DNA of 42,104 nucleotides from Bradyrhizobium lablabi (GTDB lineage: Bacteria; Pseudomonadota; Alphaproteobacteria; Rhizobiales; Xanthobacteraceae), in the NCBI RefSeq assembly GCF_001440475.1, contig NZ_LLYB01000109.1, positions 10,505-52,608 on the forward strand, given 5' to 3'. Below are positions 6,426 to 15,043 of this stretch, piece after piece. The notes beneath the pieces were generated by a model. That model worked only from the letters and a program-made list of their open reading frames with translations. It had not been told where the DNA came from and did not search any database. How positions within the stretch are numbered: position 1 is the stretch's first letter; each line of letters begins with the position of its first letter. Position numbers and translations under genes: made by a program.

Positions 6426-8333
6426 GTGACCAGTACGCCAGTTGCAGCCTCCGGTCATTCCAGCCCCCTCCCCACAGCAGCCACGATCGGTGCCCTTGGT
6501 GTCGTCTATGGCGACATCGGCACCAGCCCGCTCTATGCCCTGAAGGAAGCCGCCAAGGCCGCGACCCATGGCGGACCGCTGACGAATGACGCCGTGCTCG
6601 GCGTCGTGTCACTGATCTTGTGGGCACTGATCCTGATCATCTCGATCAAATACGCGCTCCTCATCCTGCGTGCCGACAACCGCGGGGAAGGCGGCATCGT
6701 CGCACTGCTTGCGCTGCTTCACGCTCGCAACGCGCAAGCCGGAACATGGCGCGCGAAGCTTCTGGTGGTCGGTCTCGTCGGTGCCGCCCTGCTCTATGGT
6801 GACGGCGCGATTACGCCGGCCATCTCGGTGCTCAGCGCCATCGAAGGACTGAAGGCCGACGCGCCGTCGCTTGCGCCCGCCGTCGTGCCGCTCACGGTTG
6901 TGATCCTGATCGGGCTGTTCGTCATGCAGAGGCAGGGCACCCAATTTATCGGACGGGCATTCGGCCCTGTCATGGTCGGCTGGTTCGCGGTGCTGGCCGC
7001 GCTCGGTATCCATGGCATCGTCATGGCGCCCGGCGTGCTCGCCGCAATCAGCCCGCTCTATGCCTTCGATTTCCTGATCCACCATAACTTCCACGTCAGC
7101 TTCGCCATTATCGGCGCAGCATTTCTGGCCGTCACCGGTGGCGAGGCGATGTATGCCGACATGGGACATTTCGGGCGATTTCCGATCCGGCTGGCCTGGT
7201 TCGCGGTGGCGTTGCCCGCGCTGATGCTGAACTATTTTGGACAGGGGGCGCTGCTGATCACCGATCCGAGCGCGCTCGACAATCCGTTCTACCAGCTCGC
7301 GCCCGATTGGGTGCACTACCCGCTCGTCGCCTTCGCAACACTCGCGACCGTGATCGCATCGCAGGCGATCATCTCTGGCGTGTTCTCGCTGACGCAGCAA
7401 TCGATCCAGCTAGGCTTCCTGCCGCGGATGCATATCACGCACACGACCAGCGACGCGATCGGCCAGATCTACGTGCCGCTGGTGAACTGGCTGCTTGCCG
7501 CTGCTACCTTGGGCGCCGTGTTGCACTTCGGCTCCTCGGAAGCCCTCGCCGGCGCCTACGGCATCGCCGTATCGCTATTGATGGCAATCACCACACTGCT
7601 TGCGGCGCTGGTAGCGATCCAGTGGGGCTATTCGCCGTTCATCGTCATCGCGGTCAACGGATTCTTTTTCGCCATCGACTGCATTTTCTTCTCGGCCAAT
7701 TCGGTCAAACTGTTCGAGGGCGGCTGGTTTCCGCTGCTGCTCGCAGCCGTCATCGCCTTCGTGATGTTGACCTGGCGCAGCGGCGTCAAGCTGGTGGAGC
7801 GGGCACGCGGAAACCTCCGCCAGCCGGAAGAGGATCTGATCGAGACCGCGGTTAATCGTTGCCACGCGCGACTCGCCGGCACCGCCGTGTTCCTGGCCTC
7901 CGCGCCCAAGGGCGTGCCGCTGACGTTGACGCAGTTCGTCAAGCACAACCACGTGCTGCACCAGCGCGTGCTGCTGGTCACCGTGCTGATCGAGGAATCG
8001 CCGCGCATCCCGGATGAGGATCGCGCCGAGATCGTCGAGATCGTCCCGGGCATCACCCGCGTCATCCTGCATTACGGCTTCATGCAGTACCCGACAATCC
8101 ATGAGGGCCTGACGCTGGCCTGCCGGCAGGGCAAGCTGCCCGGGATTGATCTCACCAACATCACCTATTTCATCGGCCGCGAGACCATCATCCCGCGCGA
8201 GGATGTACCGGGCATGTGGGTCTGGCGCGAAGCGTTGTTTGCCTTCCTGCAACGCAACGCCGAACGCACCGCCGCGTTCTTCGACGTGCCGGCGAAGCAG
8301 GTCGTTGAGTTCGGGACTGAGCTCGAGATCTAG
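6426..8333 (+). CDS. kup: Kup-family potassium uptake protein
   Basis: This 635-residue inner-membrane protein belongs to the KUP/HAK/KT family of K+ uptake transporters, thought to be H+-coupled. GVVYGDIGTSPLYALKE near residue 25 is the family signature in the first membrane helix, and LLYGDGAITPAISVLSAIEG is the second conserved block. About twelve membrane segments fill residues 20-455, followed by a soluble C-terminal domain of about 170 residues. The start is GTG, supported by GGAGG at 6414-6418, seven bases upstream. It stands alone and meets gntR tail-to-tail across 35 bases. Rhizobial genomes often have more than one kup copy. Confidence 0.95.
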   Translation: MTSTPVAASGHSSPLPTAATIGALGVVYGDIGTSPLYALKEAAKAATHGGPLTNDAVLGVVSLILWALILIISIKYALLILRADNRGEGGIVALLALLHARNAQAGTWRAKLLVVGLVGAALLYGDGAITPAISVLSAIEGLKADAPSLAPAVVPLTVVILIGLFVMQRQGTQFIGRAFGPVMVGWFAVLAALGIHGIVMAPGVLAAISPLYAFDFLIHHNFHVSFAIIGAAFLAVTGGEAMYADMGHFGRFPIRLAWFAVALPALMLNYFGQGALLITDPSALDNPFYQLAPDWVHYPLVAFATLATVIASQAIISGVFSLTQQSIQLGFLPRMHITHTTSDAIGQIYVPLVNWLLAAATLGAVLHFGSSEALAGAYGIAVSLLMAITTLLAALVAIQWGYSPFIVIAVNGFFFAIDCIFFSANSVKLFEGGWFPLLLAAVIAFVMLTWRSGVKLVERARGNLRQPEEDLIETAVNRCHARLAGTAVFLASAPKGVPLTLTQFVKHNHVLHQRVLLVTVLIEESPRIPDEDRAEIVEIVPGITRVILHYGFMQYPTIHEGLTLACRQGKLPGIDLTNITYFIGRETIIPREDVPGMWVWREALFAFLQRNAERTAAFFDVPAKQVVEFGTELEI

Positions 8334-8368
8334 CTAGCACCCTCGCGCCAGGTTCGTCCGGGGCGATC

Positions 8369-9151
8369 TCAGGCGCGTGATTTCGCCTTGCCGGAAGATC
8401 GCGTCGCGCGGCCGTCTGCCGTCCCCGGATTCCCAACACGCTTCAGCACCGAGGTCACTACGTACCGCCCGGCGGGATGGATGCTTTCGGACATCTCGAA
8501 CAGACGGCCGTGCGAATCCAGATAGCGGCGGATGACCTCGAGCGCGGGTGATCCGGCTTCCGCCCCCAGCGCCTTGGCGAACTCGTTCGGAATCACGGTC
8601 GCCGCCACGGTCTGGTGCACCTCGGATGCGATCACGCCGTAGCTGTCCGCAATCATGTCGCAGACCAGGCGACGGTCCTTTCGGATGTCGCTGACGGCAT
8701 CCGCATAACTCTCCTCGACATAAACATTGACCCAGGCGAGCGGCGAACTCCTGGGCTTGGTCGAGGCACGAACATAGGGAATCCGCAGCCAGCGTGACCC
8801 CGGCTGGCAGCCAAAACGCTTCGCGGCCTGACGATCCATCACGACGGTCTCGATACGCCTGATATCGCGATCCGTCGCCGCGGCGAGTTCAACCAGATCG
8901 CTCAATGCGCCCAGCGTCTGCTGAAAGCTCTCCTGCGGCCGTTCGCGGCTCTCAACCCGCGTGCCGGACCCCTTGCGGCGCGACACCGCCCCAAGCTCGG
9001 TGAGCCGGCGCATCGCCGCCCGCACCGTCTGGCGGCTGACATCGTAGTGCGCCGCAAGCTCGAGCTCGGTCGGGATCAGGCCGCCGACCGGGTACTGGCC
9101 GCGGTGGATCGCTTCCAGCAAATCGCGGGCAATGTCCTCGTAGATCGGCAT
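8369..9151 (-). CDS. GntR-family regulator with UTRA domain (HutC type)
   Basis: This 260-residue protein has an N-terminal winged helix (MPIYEDIARDLLEAI through VSRQTVRAAMRRLTELG to KGSGTRV, residues 1-70) and a UTRA-type effector domain from about residue 90 to 235 with LEVIRRYLDSHGRLFEMSES near the end. Such regulators usually repress a neighbouring catabolic operon and release on binding a small molecule. It is divergent from the lyase/binding-protein pair, with 125 bases between the two starts and candidate operator repeats there. The ATG giving MPIYEDIA is chosen because it starts at the winged helix; the frame is open for 34 codons upstream. Confidence 0.88.
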   Translation of the reverse strand: MPIYEDIARDLLEAIHRGQYPVGGLIPTELELAAHYDVSRQTVRAAMRRLTELGAVSRRKGSGTRVESRERPQESFQQTLGALSDLVELAAATDRDIRRIETVVMDRQAAKRFGCQPGSRWLRIPYVRASTKPRSSPLAWVNVYVEESYADAVSDIRKDRRLVCDMIADSYGVIASEVHQTVAATVIPNEFAKALGAEAGSPALEVIRRYLDSHGRLFEMSESIHPAGRYVVTSVLKRVGNPGTADGRATRSSGKAKSRA

Positions 9152-9215
9152 GTCGAACGGTTCTCGTGGGTCGGCGCGCTGGCATAGCACGGCTTCGGCG
9201 CCCCTGCATCGGCGC

Positions 9216-9266
9216 TTGACAAATTTGTACGCATCAATCATATGGCCGTACATATTAACGAGGAGG
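9216..9266 (+). promoter_or_regulatory. Promoter and likely GntR operator for the lyase operon
   Basis: TTGACA at 9216-9221 matches the -35 consensus; CATATG follows after 17 bases as a weak -10. Overlapping these are inverted pairs TGTAC (9226-9230) / GTACA (9248-9252) and ATATG (9240-9244) / CATAT (9251-9255), a sensible place for the divergent GntR protein to block transcription. AGGAGG at 9261-9266 lies 10 bases before the GTG start of the lyase. Confidence 0.45.
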
Positions 9267-9276
9267 AAACACGCGC

Positions 9277-10626
9277 GTGGCCAGCACGATGTTCGACAGC
9301 GCCCTTTATCGCGACGTTTTCTCGACGCCTTCGATGCGGGCGGTATTTTCCGACGAGGCGCAGCTCAAGGCTTATGTGCAGGCCGAGGTCGCGCTTGCCA
9401 CCGCGCAAGGCGAGACCGGTGTGATCCCGCGCGAGGCGGCCGAGGCGATTGCGCGGCAGGCCCCGGCGATCGTGCTCGACAGGGCGCAGTTGAAGCGCGA
9501 CACCGAGAATGTCGGTTATCCGATTGTGGGCCTGGTCCGCCAACTCTCCGAGCAGCTCGGCGAACCCGGCCGCTATCTGCATTGGGGCGCGACTACCCAG
9601 GACATCATGGATACCGCGACCGTGCTGCAACTGCGCGACGCGGTTGCGCTGATCGAAGCCCAGCTGGCCGAGGTGATGGGTACGCTTGCCAATCTCGCCA
9701 CCCTCCACCGCGATACGCCAATGGCGGGCCGGACCCATCTGCAGCAGGCGCTGCCGATCACGTTCGGGCATAAGGCCGCGATCTGGCTATCGGCACTGCA
9801 GCGCTCGGCCGAACGGCTCGAACAGGCCAAGCCTCGCGCCCTTCAGGCGCAGCTTGGGGGCGCCGCTGGCACGCTGGCGGCGCTCGGCGATCGCGGACTG
9901 GATGTTCGCGCCGCTTATGCGTGGGCGCTTGGTCTCGCTGAGCCTGACATCACCTGGCACGTCGCCCGCGACGGACTGGTCGAACTGGTCCAGACGCTGG
10001 CCGTGATCTGCGGCGCACTCGGCAAGATCGGCTACGACGTCATGATCCTGATGGCGACCGAGATCGGCGAGGTGTTCGAACCCTTCTCCTCGCATCGCGG
10101 CGCCTCCTCGACCATGCCGCAGAAGCGCAACCCGATCTCCTCGGAAATCCTGCTGGCCAACGCGAAGGCCTCGCGCGATGCCGCTTCGCTGATGCTGGAT
10201 GCCATGGTGCAGGATCTCGAGCGCGCCACCGGTCCCTGGCATTGCGAATGGCTGGCGCTGCCCCAGGTCTGTCTGTTGACCTCCGGGTCGCTTTCGCAGG
10301 CGCAATTCATGCTGTCCGGCCTGATCGTCGAACCCGCGGCGATGAAGCGAAATCTCGATTCCACGCGCGGCCTGATCGTGGCCGAAGCCGTCATGATGGG
10401 GCTTGCGCCCGCGCTCGGCCGCCAGTCGGCCCATGACGAGGTCTATGCCGCCTGCCGCGATGCGTTCGAGCGCGGCGACGCGCTGCTCGATGCCTTGCTG
10501 CGCCGTCCGGTGATCGCATCGGCCTTGCCGCGCGAGCAACTCGCCGCGCTGTGCGAGCCGTCAAACTATCTGGGCACCGCGGGCGCGATGGTCGACCGCG
10601 TGCTCGCGCGTCAAAGCAAACGATAG
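9277..10626 (+). CDS. Fumarase/aspartase-superfamily lyase, PcaB-like
   Basis: This 449-residue enzyme belongs to the superfamily of adenylosuccinate lyase, argininosuccinate lyase and 3-carboxy-cis,cis-muconate cycloisomerase. The three conserved regions are visible: HWGATTQDIMDTA at 102-114, GRTHLQQALPITFGHK at 151-166, and GASSTMPQKRNPISSE at 276-290, the latter holding the catalytic serine loop. The overall sequence most resembles PcaB, which acts in the protocatechuate branch, but no other pca gene is present, so the substrate may be another dicarboxylate. The start is GTG with AGGAGG upstream; an ATG four codons in lacks proper spacing. A binding-protein gene follows after 35 bases. Confidence 0.85.
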   Translation: MASTMFDSALYRDVFSTPSMRAVFSDEAQLKAYVQAEVALATAQGETGVIPREAAEAIARQAPAIVLDRAQLKRDTENVGYPIVGLVRQLSEQLGEPGRYLHWGATTQDIMDTATVLQLRDAVALIEAQLAEVMGTLANLATLHRDTPMAGRTHLQQALPITFGHKAAIWLSALQRSAERLEQAKPRALQAQLGGAAGTLAALGDRGLDVRAAYAWALGLAEPDITWHVARDGLVELVQTLAVICGALGKIGYDVMILMATEIGEVFEPFSSHRGASSTMPQKRNPISSEILLANAKASRDAASLMLDAMVQDLERATGPWHCEWLALPQVCLLTSGSLSQAQFMLSGLIVEPAAMKRNLDSTRGLIVAEAVMMGLAPALGRQSAHDEVYAACRDAFERGDALLDALLRRPVIASALPREQLAALCEPSNYLGTAGAMVDRVLARQSKR

Positions 10627-10661
10627 ACAAAAACAAAATAGACATTTGGGAGGATTGATTC

Positions 10662-11657
10662 ATGGCGTTCCGTACGCTCGATCGCCGCGCCGTCACGTTC
10701 GGCCTGGCTGGTGCCCTCTGCATGCCTTCGATCCTGCGCGCGCAGGCAAACTATCCGGACCGGCCGATCAACGTCATCGTACCATTTGCCGCCGGCGGGC
10801 CGACCGACGCGATCGCGCGCATCTATGCCGAATTCCTCTCGCGTGATCTCGGGCAAACGCTGGTGATCGAAAACGTCGCCGGCGCCGGCGGAACGATCGG
10901 CTCGACCCGAGCCGCGCGCGCGACGCCCGATGGTTACACGATCCAGATCGGCCAGGCCGGTACGCATGTATCGAGTGTCGGGCTTTATAAGAACCTGAAA
11001 TACAACCCGATCACCGATTACGAACATCTCGGACTGCTCGGCGATTTGCCGCAGGTGCTCGTCGTCAAGCGCGATTTTCCGCCCGGCGACTTCAAAGCGT
11101 TCGTCGATTATGTCCGCGCCAATGAATCAAAGCTCAACGCTGGCACCGCCGGCCCCGGCTCGTCGGCGCATATGGGCGCAGCCATGCTCAACGTGCGGCT
11201 CGGTACCAAGGTCAATCTGGTTTCCTATCGCGGAACGGGTCCCGCGATGAACGATCTGATCGCGGGCCAGATCGACTACATGGTCGAAGTGTCGCTCACC
11301 GCGCTGGCCCAGATTCAGGCGAAGACCGTGCGACCGCTGGCCGTCTTCCGCTCGGCGCGCATATCCACTTTGCCCGACGTCCCCTCCACCAACGAGTTCG
11401 GCGTCGACGGCCTCGACTTCCCGGTCTGGCTCGGATTCCTCGCCCCCAAGGGCACGCCGCAACCGGTCGTGGAGCGGCTTAACGCCTCGATCCGCAAGGC
11501 GACGCAGGACGCAACCCTGCGCGCCCGCCTCGCCCCGCTCGGCCTCGAAATGCCTGATGATGCGACCAACACGTCAATCGGCTTCCGCGCCTACATCCAG
11601 TCGGAAATCGACCGCTGGGTGCCGCTGATCCACAAGGCCGGGCTGACGATTGAGTGA
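10662..11657 (+). CDS. TctC/Bug-family periplasmic solute-binding protein
   Basis: This 331-residue protein is of the tripartite tricarboxylate transporter receptor (Bug) family, which bind carboxylates or aromatic acids in the periplasm. A signal peptide begins MAFRTLDRRAVTFGLAG, with twin arginines that could direct it to Tat, cleaved near RAQA. The mature protein begins NYPDRPINVIVPFAAGGPTD, the typical family start, with VIENVAGAGGTIGS and YRGTGPAMNDLIAGQIDYM further on. GGGAGG lies 9-14 bases before the ATG. It likely forms an operon with the lyase. No TctA or TctB membrane subunit is in the window, so it must share a transporter or act as a sensor. Confidence 0.9.
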   Translation: MAFRTLDRRAVTFGLAGALCMPSILRAQANYPDRPINVIVPFAAGGPTDAIARIYAEFLSRDLGQTLVIENVAGAGGTIGSTRAARATPDGYTIQIGQAGTHVSSVGLYKNLKYNPITDYEHLGLLGDLPQVLVVKRDFPPGDFKAFVDYVRANESKLNAGTAGPGSSAHMGAAMLNVRLGTKVNLVSYRGTGPAMNDLIAGQIDYMVEVSLTALAQIQAKTVRPLAVFRSARISTLPDVPSTNEFGVDGLDFPVWLGFLAPKGTPQPVVERLNASIRKATQDATLRARLAPLGLEMPDDATNTSIGFRAYIQSEIDRWVPLIHKAGLTIE

Positions 11658-11926
11658 GGCCTGAACCTAGCCGCCTGGCAAACGCTGTCGCCTCGGCCCG
11701 CTGAACCCGCACTCGAAGGTCATGGAGTTCAGCAATCAGCTTGGCCATTTCATCAGCGCTTTGAAGCAAAGCCTGAACACGACGAAAACTACTCATATGG
11801 CCACTCGCACAAACCGCCAGAAGTTCAGCACATTGCGAGCACATGCACTACGAGACAGGATTTTCCAATGCCGTAGGAATACTGTTCGACAAAAGGAGAA
11901 TTCAACAAGCCGCGGGCTGCTCGCTG

Positions 11927-12640
11927 CTATTGCGGTCTGGCCGGCAGCCGGCGGATCGCCCAGCCATTGCCGAAACGGACGAGCATCGCATCGCAGTTGT
12001 TGTCAGGACATTTCTGGCCGGTGTCAGCGGGAAACACGCGCAGTGCGATATGGTCGTTGTCGATCCAGCGCGCCAGGCGCCATTCGCGAAGCTCGCCCTG
12101 CTCGGTGGCGTGCTCCCACTCCAGCGACAGCGAACCGTTTACATTCGAGCCAACGGAAAGATCATTGGGGCCGCCATAGGCATAATCATTGTCTATGACG
12201 ATGAATTTTGATCCATCCGGCGAAAAATATGGCGTACCCGAGAGACGCAGGACATTGCCCGTGCGCCCACTGAGAAGTTCCGCAGCACTGCCTTCATAGT
12301 ACCCGATCACAATTGAATAGACGCGCGCTTCGGGATGATAAGCGGCGAGCCGATGGCTGATACACCTCGCTGCGTCGTCGGTCTCGCAAGCTTTGCCTTC
12401 ATCCCGATACGCCTTTGACGCGCCGTTTTCGAGCCGCAGCGTCAGCAGATCGCCCTCGCGGCTCGCGAGTTTTCCGAACTCGCGCAAGCAAGCAGCTTCC
12501 ACCGCATCCGTTTTCTGGTGCTCGATATCTACGCCGCACGTCGTGGGCGCCGCATTCGCGCCGGCCTGGGCAACGGCGTGGCTGGGCAAAAGGAGCAACA
12601 GATATCCCGCAACCAGCAAATAAATCGTGCGAACGAGCAT
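11927..12640 (-). CDS. Secreted protein of unknown function
   Basis: The 237-residue product starts with a signal peptide (MLVRTIYLLVAGYLLLLLPS, cleavage near AVAQA). The mature part contains four or more cysteines (TTCGVDIEH, EAACLREFG, ACETDDAARCISH, QKCPDNNCDAM) and a segment FSPDGSKFIVIDNDY that looks like one propeller-type strand pair. The pattern suggests a periplasmic disulfide-bonded protein. I do not recognise a function. The frame is open far upstream, over the histidine kinase, but only the ATG at 12640 gives a signal peptide. It is divergent from the kinase, with 169 bases between. Confidence 0.7.
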   Translation of the reverse strand: MLVRTIYLLVAGYLLLLLPSHAVAQAGANAAPTTCGVDIEHQKTDAVEAACLREFGKLASREGDLLTLRLENGASKAYRDEGKACETDDAARCISHRLAAYHPEARVYSIVIGYYEGSAAELLSGRTGNVLRLSGTPYFSPDGSKFIVIDNDYAYGGPNDLSVGSNVNGSLSLEWEHATEQGELREWRLARWIDNDHIALRVFPADTGQKCPDNNCDAMLVRFGNGWAIRRLPARPQ

Positions 12641-12809
12641 ATGGATCGGCCGTTTTCCCTGGACACGCACGGCCACTAGCGGGCCTGCCCTAAAATGAAC
12701 TCTATCTTCAGTTGATGCCTTAATATCACACATATCGCCCACCGGCCGCCATTTTCCCGTTGCTGGCCCAAGCCGATGCGATAGCTTATCCGGGGGAATT
12801 GGGCAGGCA

Positions 12810-14303
12810 ATGAAAGCAGGCGGCGAAACAACCAGATCGAAGAGCCGCGCCGCGATCACGGCCAAACGCGGCCGTGCGCCGAAGGCGGCGCGCGTCGAGA
12901 GCCCGGCAAAAGCGAAAGCCGCAAAAGCCAAACATCCTGCGAAAACGGAAATCGAACAGCTTACCCTCGAGCTGCAGGAAGCCCGGGAGCGGCAGGCGGC
13001 GATGGCCGAGGTCTTGAGCCTCATCTCGGACTCGCCGACCGGCATCCAGGAGGTGTTCGACCGGATCGTCAAGAACGCCGCGCGGCTGTGCCAGAGCGTG
13101 CTGAGCGCCGTCTATCGCCGCGAGGGCGAGCACGTGCATCTGGTCGCCTACGACCAGTTCTCCCCGGAATCGGTGGCCGCGGTGCGCAAAGCCTACCCGG
13201 CCCCGCTGACCAGCAAGAACCTGATCTCGGTCGCCATCCGCGAGCGCCGCGTCGTGCACGAGCCTGACGTGCTCGTCTCCGGCGGCTACAGCGACCTGCA
13301 GAAAACATCGGGCTATCGCAGCATCCTCGTCGTGCCGATGCTGCGCGACGACGTCGCGATCGGGGCCATCGCGGTGATGCGGCTCGAGCCGCAATTATTT
13401 GCCAAGGCGCAGGTCGAGTTGCTGAAGACCTTTGCCGGTCAGGCGGTCATCGCCATCGAGAACACGCGGCTGTTCACCGAGGTCCAGGAGCGCACGACGC
13501 AATTGTCGCAATCGCTGGAAGATCTCCGCGCCGCGCAGGACAGCCTCGTGCAAACGGAGAAGCTGGCCGCGCTCGGACGGCTGGTGGCGGGCGTGGCGCA
13601 CGAGCTCAACACCCCCGTCGGCACCAGCCTGACGGTTGCCTCGGCGTTCATCAACAAGGCCGATCGCTTTGAAGCCGATGTCGCCGGCGGCGATGTGCGC
13701 CGATCGAGCCTGACCGAATTCATCGCGGCCAGTCGCGAGGCGGCCTCGCAAGTCATGATCAACCTCAATCACGCGATCGATCTGATCCAGTCGTTCAAGC
13801 AGGTTGCGGCCGACCGCAACGTCTCGGATCGCAGGGGTTTCGATCTCGGCGTGGTGACCGAACAGGTCGTCAAGGGGTTGCGGTTCGGGCTACGCAGAAA
13901 TCTCGTGGTCAACGTCGCCTGCGAGCCCGATCTCGCCATGAACAGCTATCCCGGCCCCTACGGCCAGGTGCTCACCAACCTAGTCATCAATTCCGCGGTG
14001 CACGCCTATCCGGATGGCGCGCGCGGCGCCGTCCATATTGCGGCCCAGGCGTCGGGCAAGCACAACGTCGAAGTGCTGTTCTCGGACGACGGCTGCGGCA
14101 TGAGCGCGGAGATCAGGCGCCAGGTGTTCGATCCATTCTTCACGACCCGGCGCGACCAGGGCAGCACCGGCCTTGGACTGCACATCGTCCACAACATCGT
14201 GACCAATCGCTTGGGCGGCCGGATCAATCTGGAAACCAGGCCCGGCGCCGGAACGAAAATCCGGATCATCGTGCCGCGCGAAGCGCCGCTTGCCGCGGAG
14301 TGA
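12810..14303 (+). CDS. Soluble GAF-domain sensor histidine kinase
   Basis: This 497-residue protein has no membrane segment, so it should sense a cytoplasmic signal. Residues 1-45 are rich in lysine and alanine (several AKAKAAKAK-like runs). A GAF domain spans roughly 65-220, then a coiled coil to about 250. The dimerisation helix carries GVAHELNTPVG with the phosphoacceptor histidine at 264. The ATPase domain shows TNLVINSAVHA (N box, about 389-399), SDDGCGM (about 426-431) and GSTGLGLHIV (451-460). This kinase class, with HELNTP, often feeds orphan regulators. No response regulator gene is adjacent. Ligand and partner are unknown. Confidence 0.88.
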   Translation: MKAGGETTRSKSRAAITAKRGRAPKAARVESPAKAKAAKAKHPAKTEIEQLTLELQEARERQAAMAEVLSLISDSPTGIQEVFDRIVKNAARLCQSVLSAVYRREGEHVHLVAYDQFSPESVAAVRKAYPAPLTSKNLISVAIRERRVVHEPDVLVSGGYSDLQKTSGYRSILVVPMLRDDVAIGAIAVMRLEPQLFAKAQVELLKTFAGQAVIAIENTRLFTEVQERTTQLSQSLEDLRAAQDSLVQTEKLAALGRLVAGVAHELNTPVGTSLTVASAFINKADRFEADVAGGDVRRSSLTEFIAASREAASQVMINLNHAIDLIQSFKQVAADRNVSDRRGFDLGVVTEQVVKGLRFGLRRNLVVNVACEPDLAMNSYPGPYGQVLTNLVINSAVHAYPDGARGAVHIAAQASGKHNVEVLFSDDGCGMSAEIRRQVFDPFFTTRRDQGSTGLGLHIVHNIVTNRLGGRINLETRPGAGTKIRIIVPREAPLAAE

Positions 14304-14366
14304 TGCGTATCAGACGACTGTCCGCACCGCGGGCAGGTTGGGATGAATCCGTGTCGCCTTGGACCG

Positions 14367-14846
14367 CTACAACGGTTTGACCAAGCGTATTGACTCCGGC
14401 CTAAATCCGCCACGCTGGTAGAAGTCAAGCGCACGCCGATTGTCTGCGAACACATCCAAGCTGAGAAAACGGTATCCCATTTTGAGCGCCCAGTCCTCAG
14501 CGTAGCTCATCAACAATCCCGCAACGCCCTGACCTTCCGCCTCCTCTATGAGTGCCAGGATCGCGACGTAACCGCATGGTTCGTTCGTTACGCCGTCTTT
14601 GCCTGGCTGCATATGGATATAACCCAGCCGCATGTCGTTCTGTGAGATTGCGATGAGCGTCTGGGAGCCTTCGGTGGCGTTGTCCAACGTGGCGGCCATG
14701 AAGCGACTCTGAAACCGCTCCATCGCATTCAAGGTATGCCACGCGGGGCGCGGGACGCCCGAAAGACGGGGCGACAGACCGAAGAGGAAGTCATTGTCTG
14801 ACGGACAAGCTTCCCTAACCCGAATCGTACTCGCACCACGTTGCAT
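14367..14846 (-). CDS. GNAT-family N-acetyltransferase
   Basis: The 159-residue product fits the GNAT fold: an N-terminal IRVREACPSDNDFLFGL segment, strand ILALIEEAEGQGVAGLLM containing the acetyl-CoA loop (EGQGVAGLL in place of Q/RxxGxG/A), and C-terminal NRRALDFYQRGGFRPES, the usual last helix and strand. It would transfer an acetyl group to an unknown amine. The ATG at 14846 is chosen because AGAGGA lies just upstream; a GTG seven codons earlier is possible. It is convergent with the kinase gene. Confidence 0.82.
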   Translation of the reverse strand: MQRGASTIRVREACPSDNDFLFGLSPRLSGVPRPAWHTLNAMERFQSRFMAATLDNATEGSQTLIAISQNDMRLGYIHMQPGKDGVTNEPCGYVAILALIEEAEGQGVAGLLMSYAEDWALKMGYRFLSLDVFADNRRALDFYQRGGFRPESIRLVKPL

Positions 14847-14969
14847 TTCATCCTCTTTAAGTGGCACTTCATCTGTCGCTTCACAGACTTACAGCGCGGC
14901 TTGAATGTCCGAGAAGCATGCCCAAGGCAGGCATCGATGGCAAAACTCCTGATTTGTGATTAGAAGTTC

Positions 14970-14999
14970 GTGTCGGGCCAGAAGGGGACATTCGCAATC
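14970..14999 (+). repeat. Fragment of the MSALxxK-type interspersed repeat
   Basis: The stretch TGTCGGGCCAGAAGGGGACA, 3' of dapB, resembles one half of a dispersed Bradyrhizobium repeat whose false translation begins MSALGQKRTF. It is a short degenerate scrap. A matching scrap of the other half lies on the far side of dapB at 15918-15943. Confidence 0.4.
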
Positions 15000-15043
15000 G
15001 AGGTGAGTGCGACTGCTCCGGCTCCATTGATCCCAGTGAGGCG

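Noticed and set aside
12641..13072. N-terminal extension of the secreted protein at 11927-12640
   Set aside because: It overlaps the histidine kinase coding start on the other strand and would hide the signal peptide.
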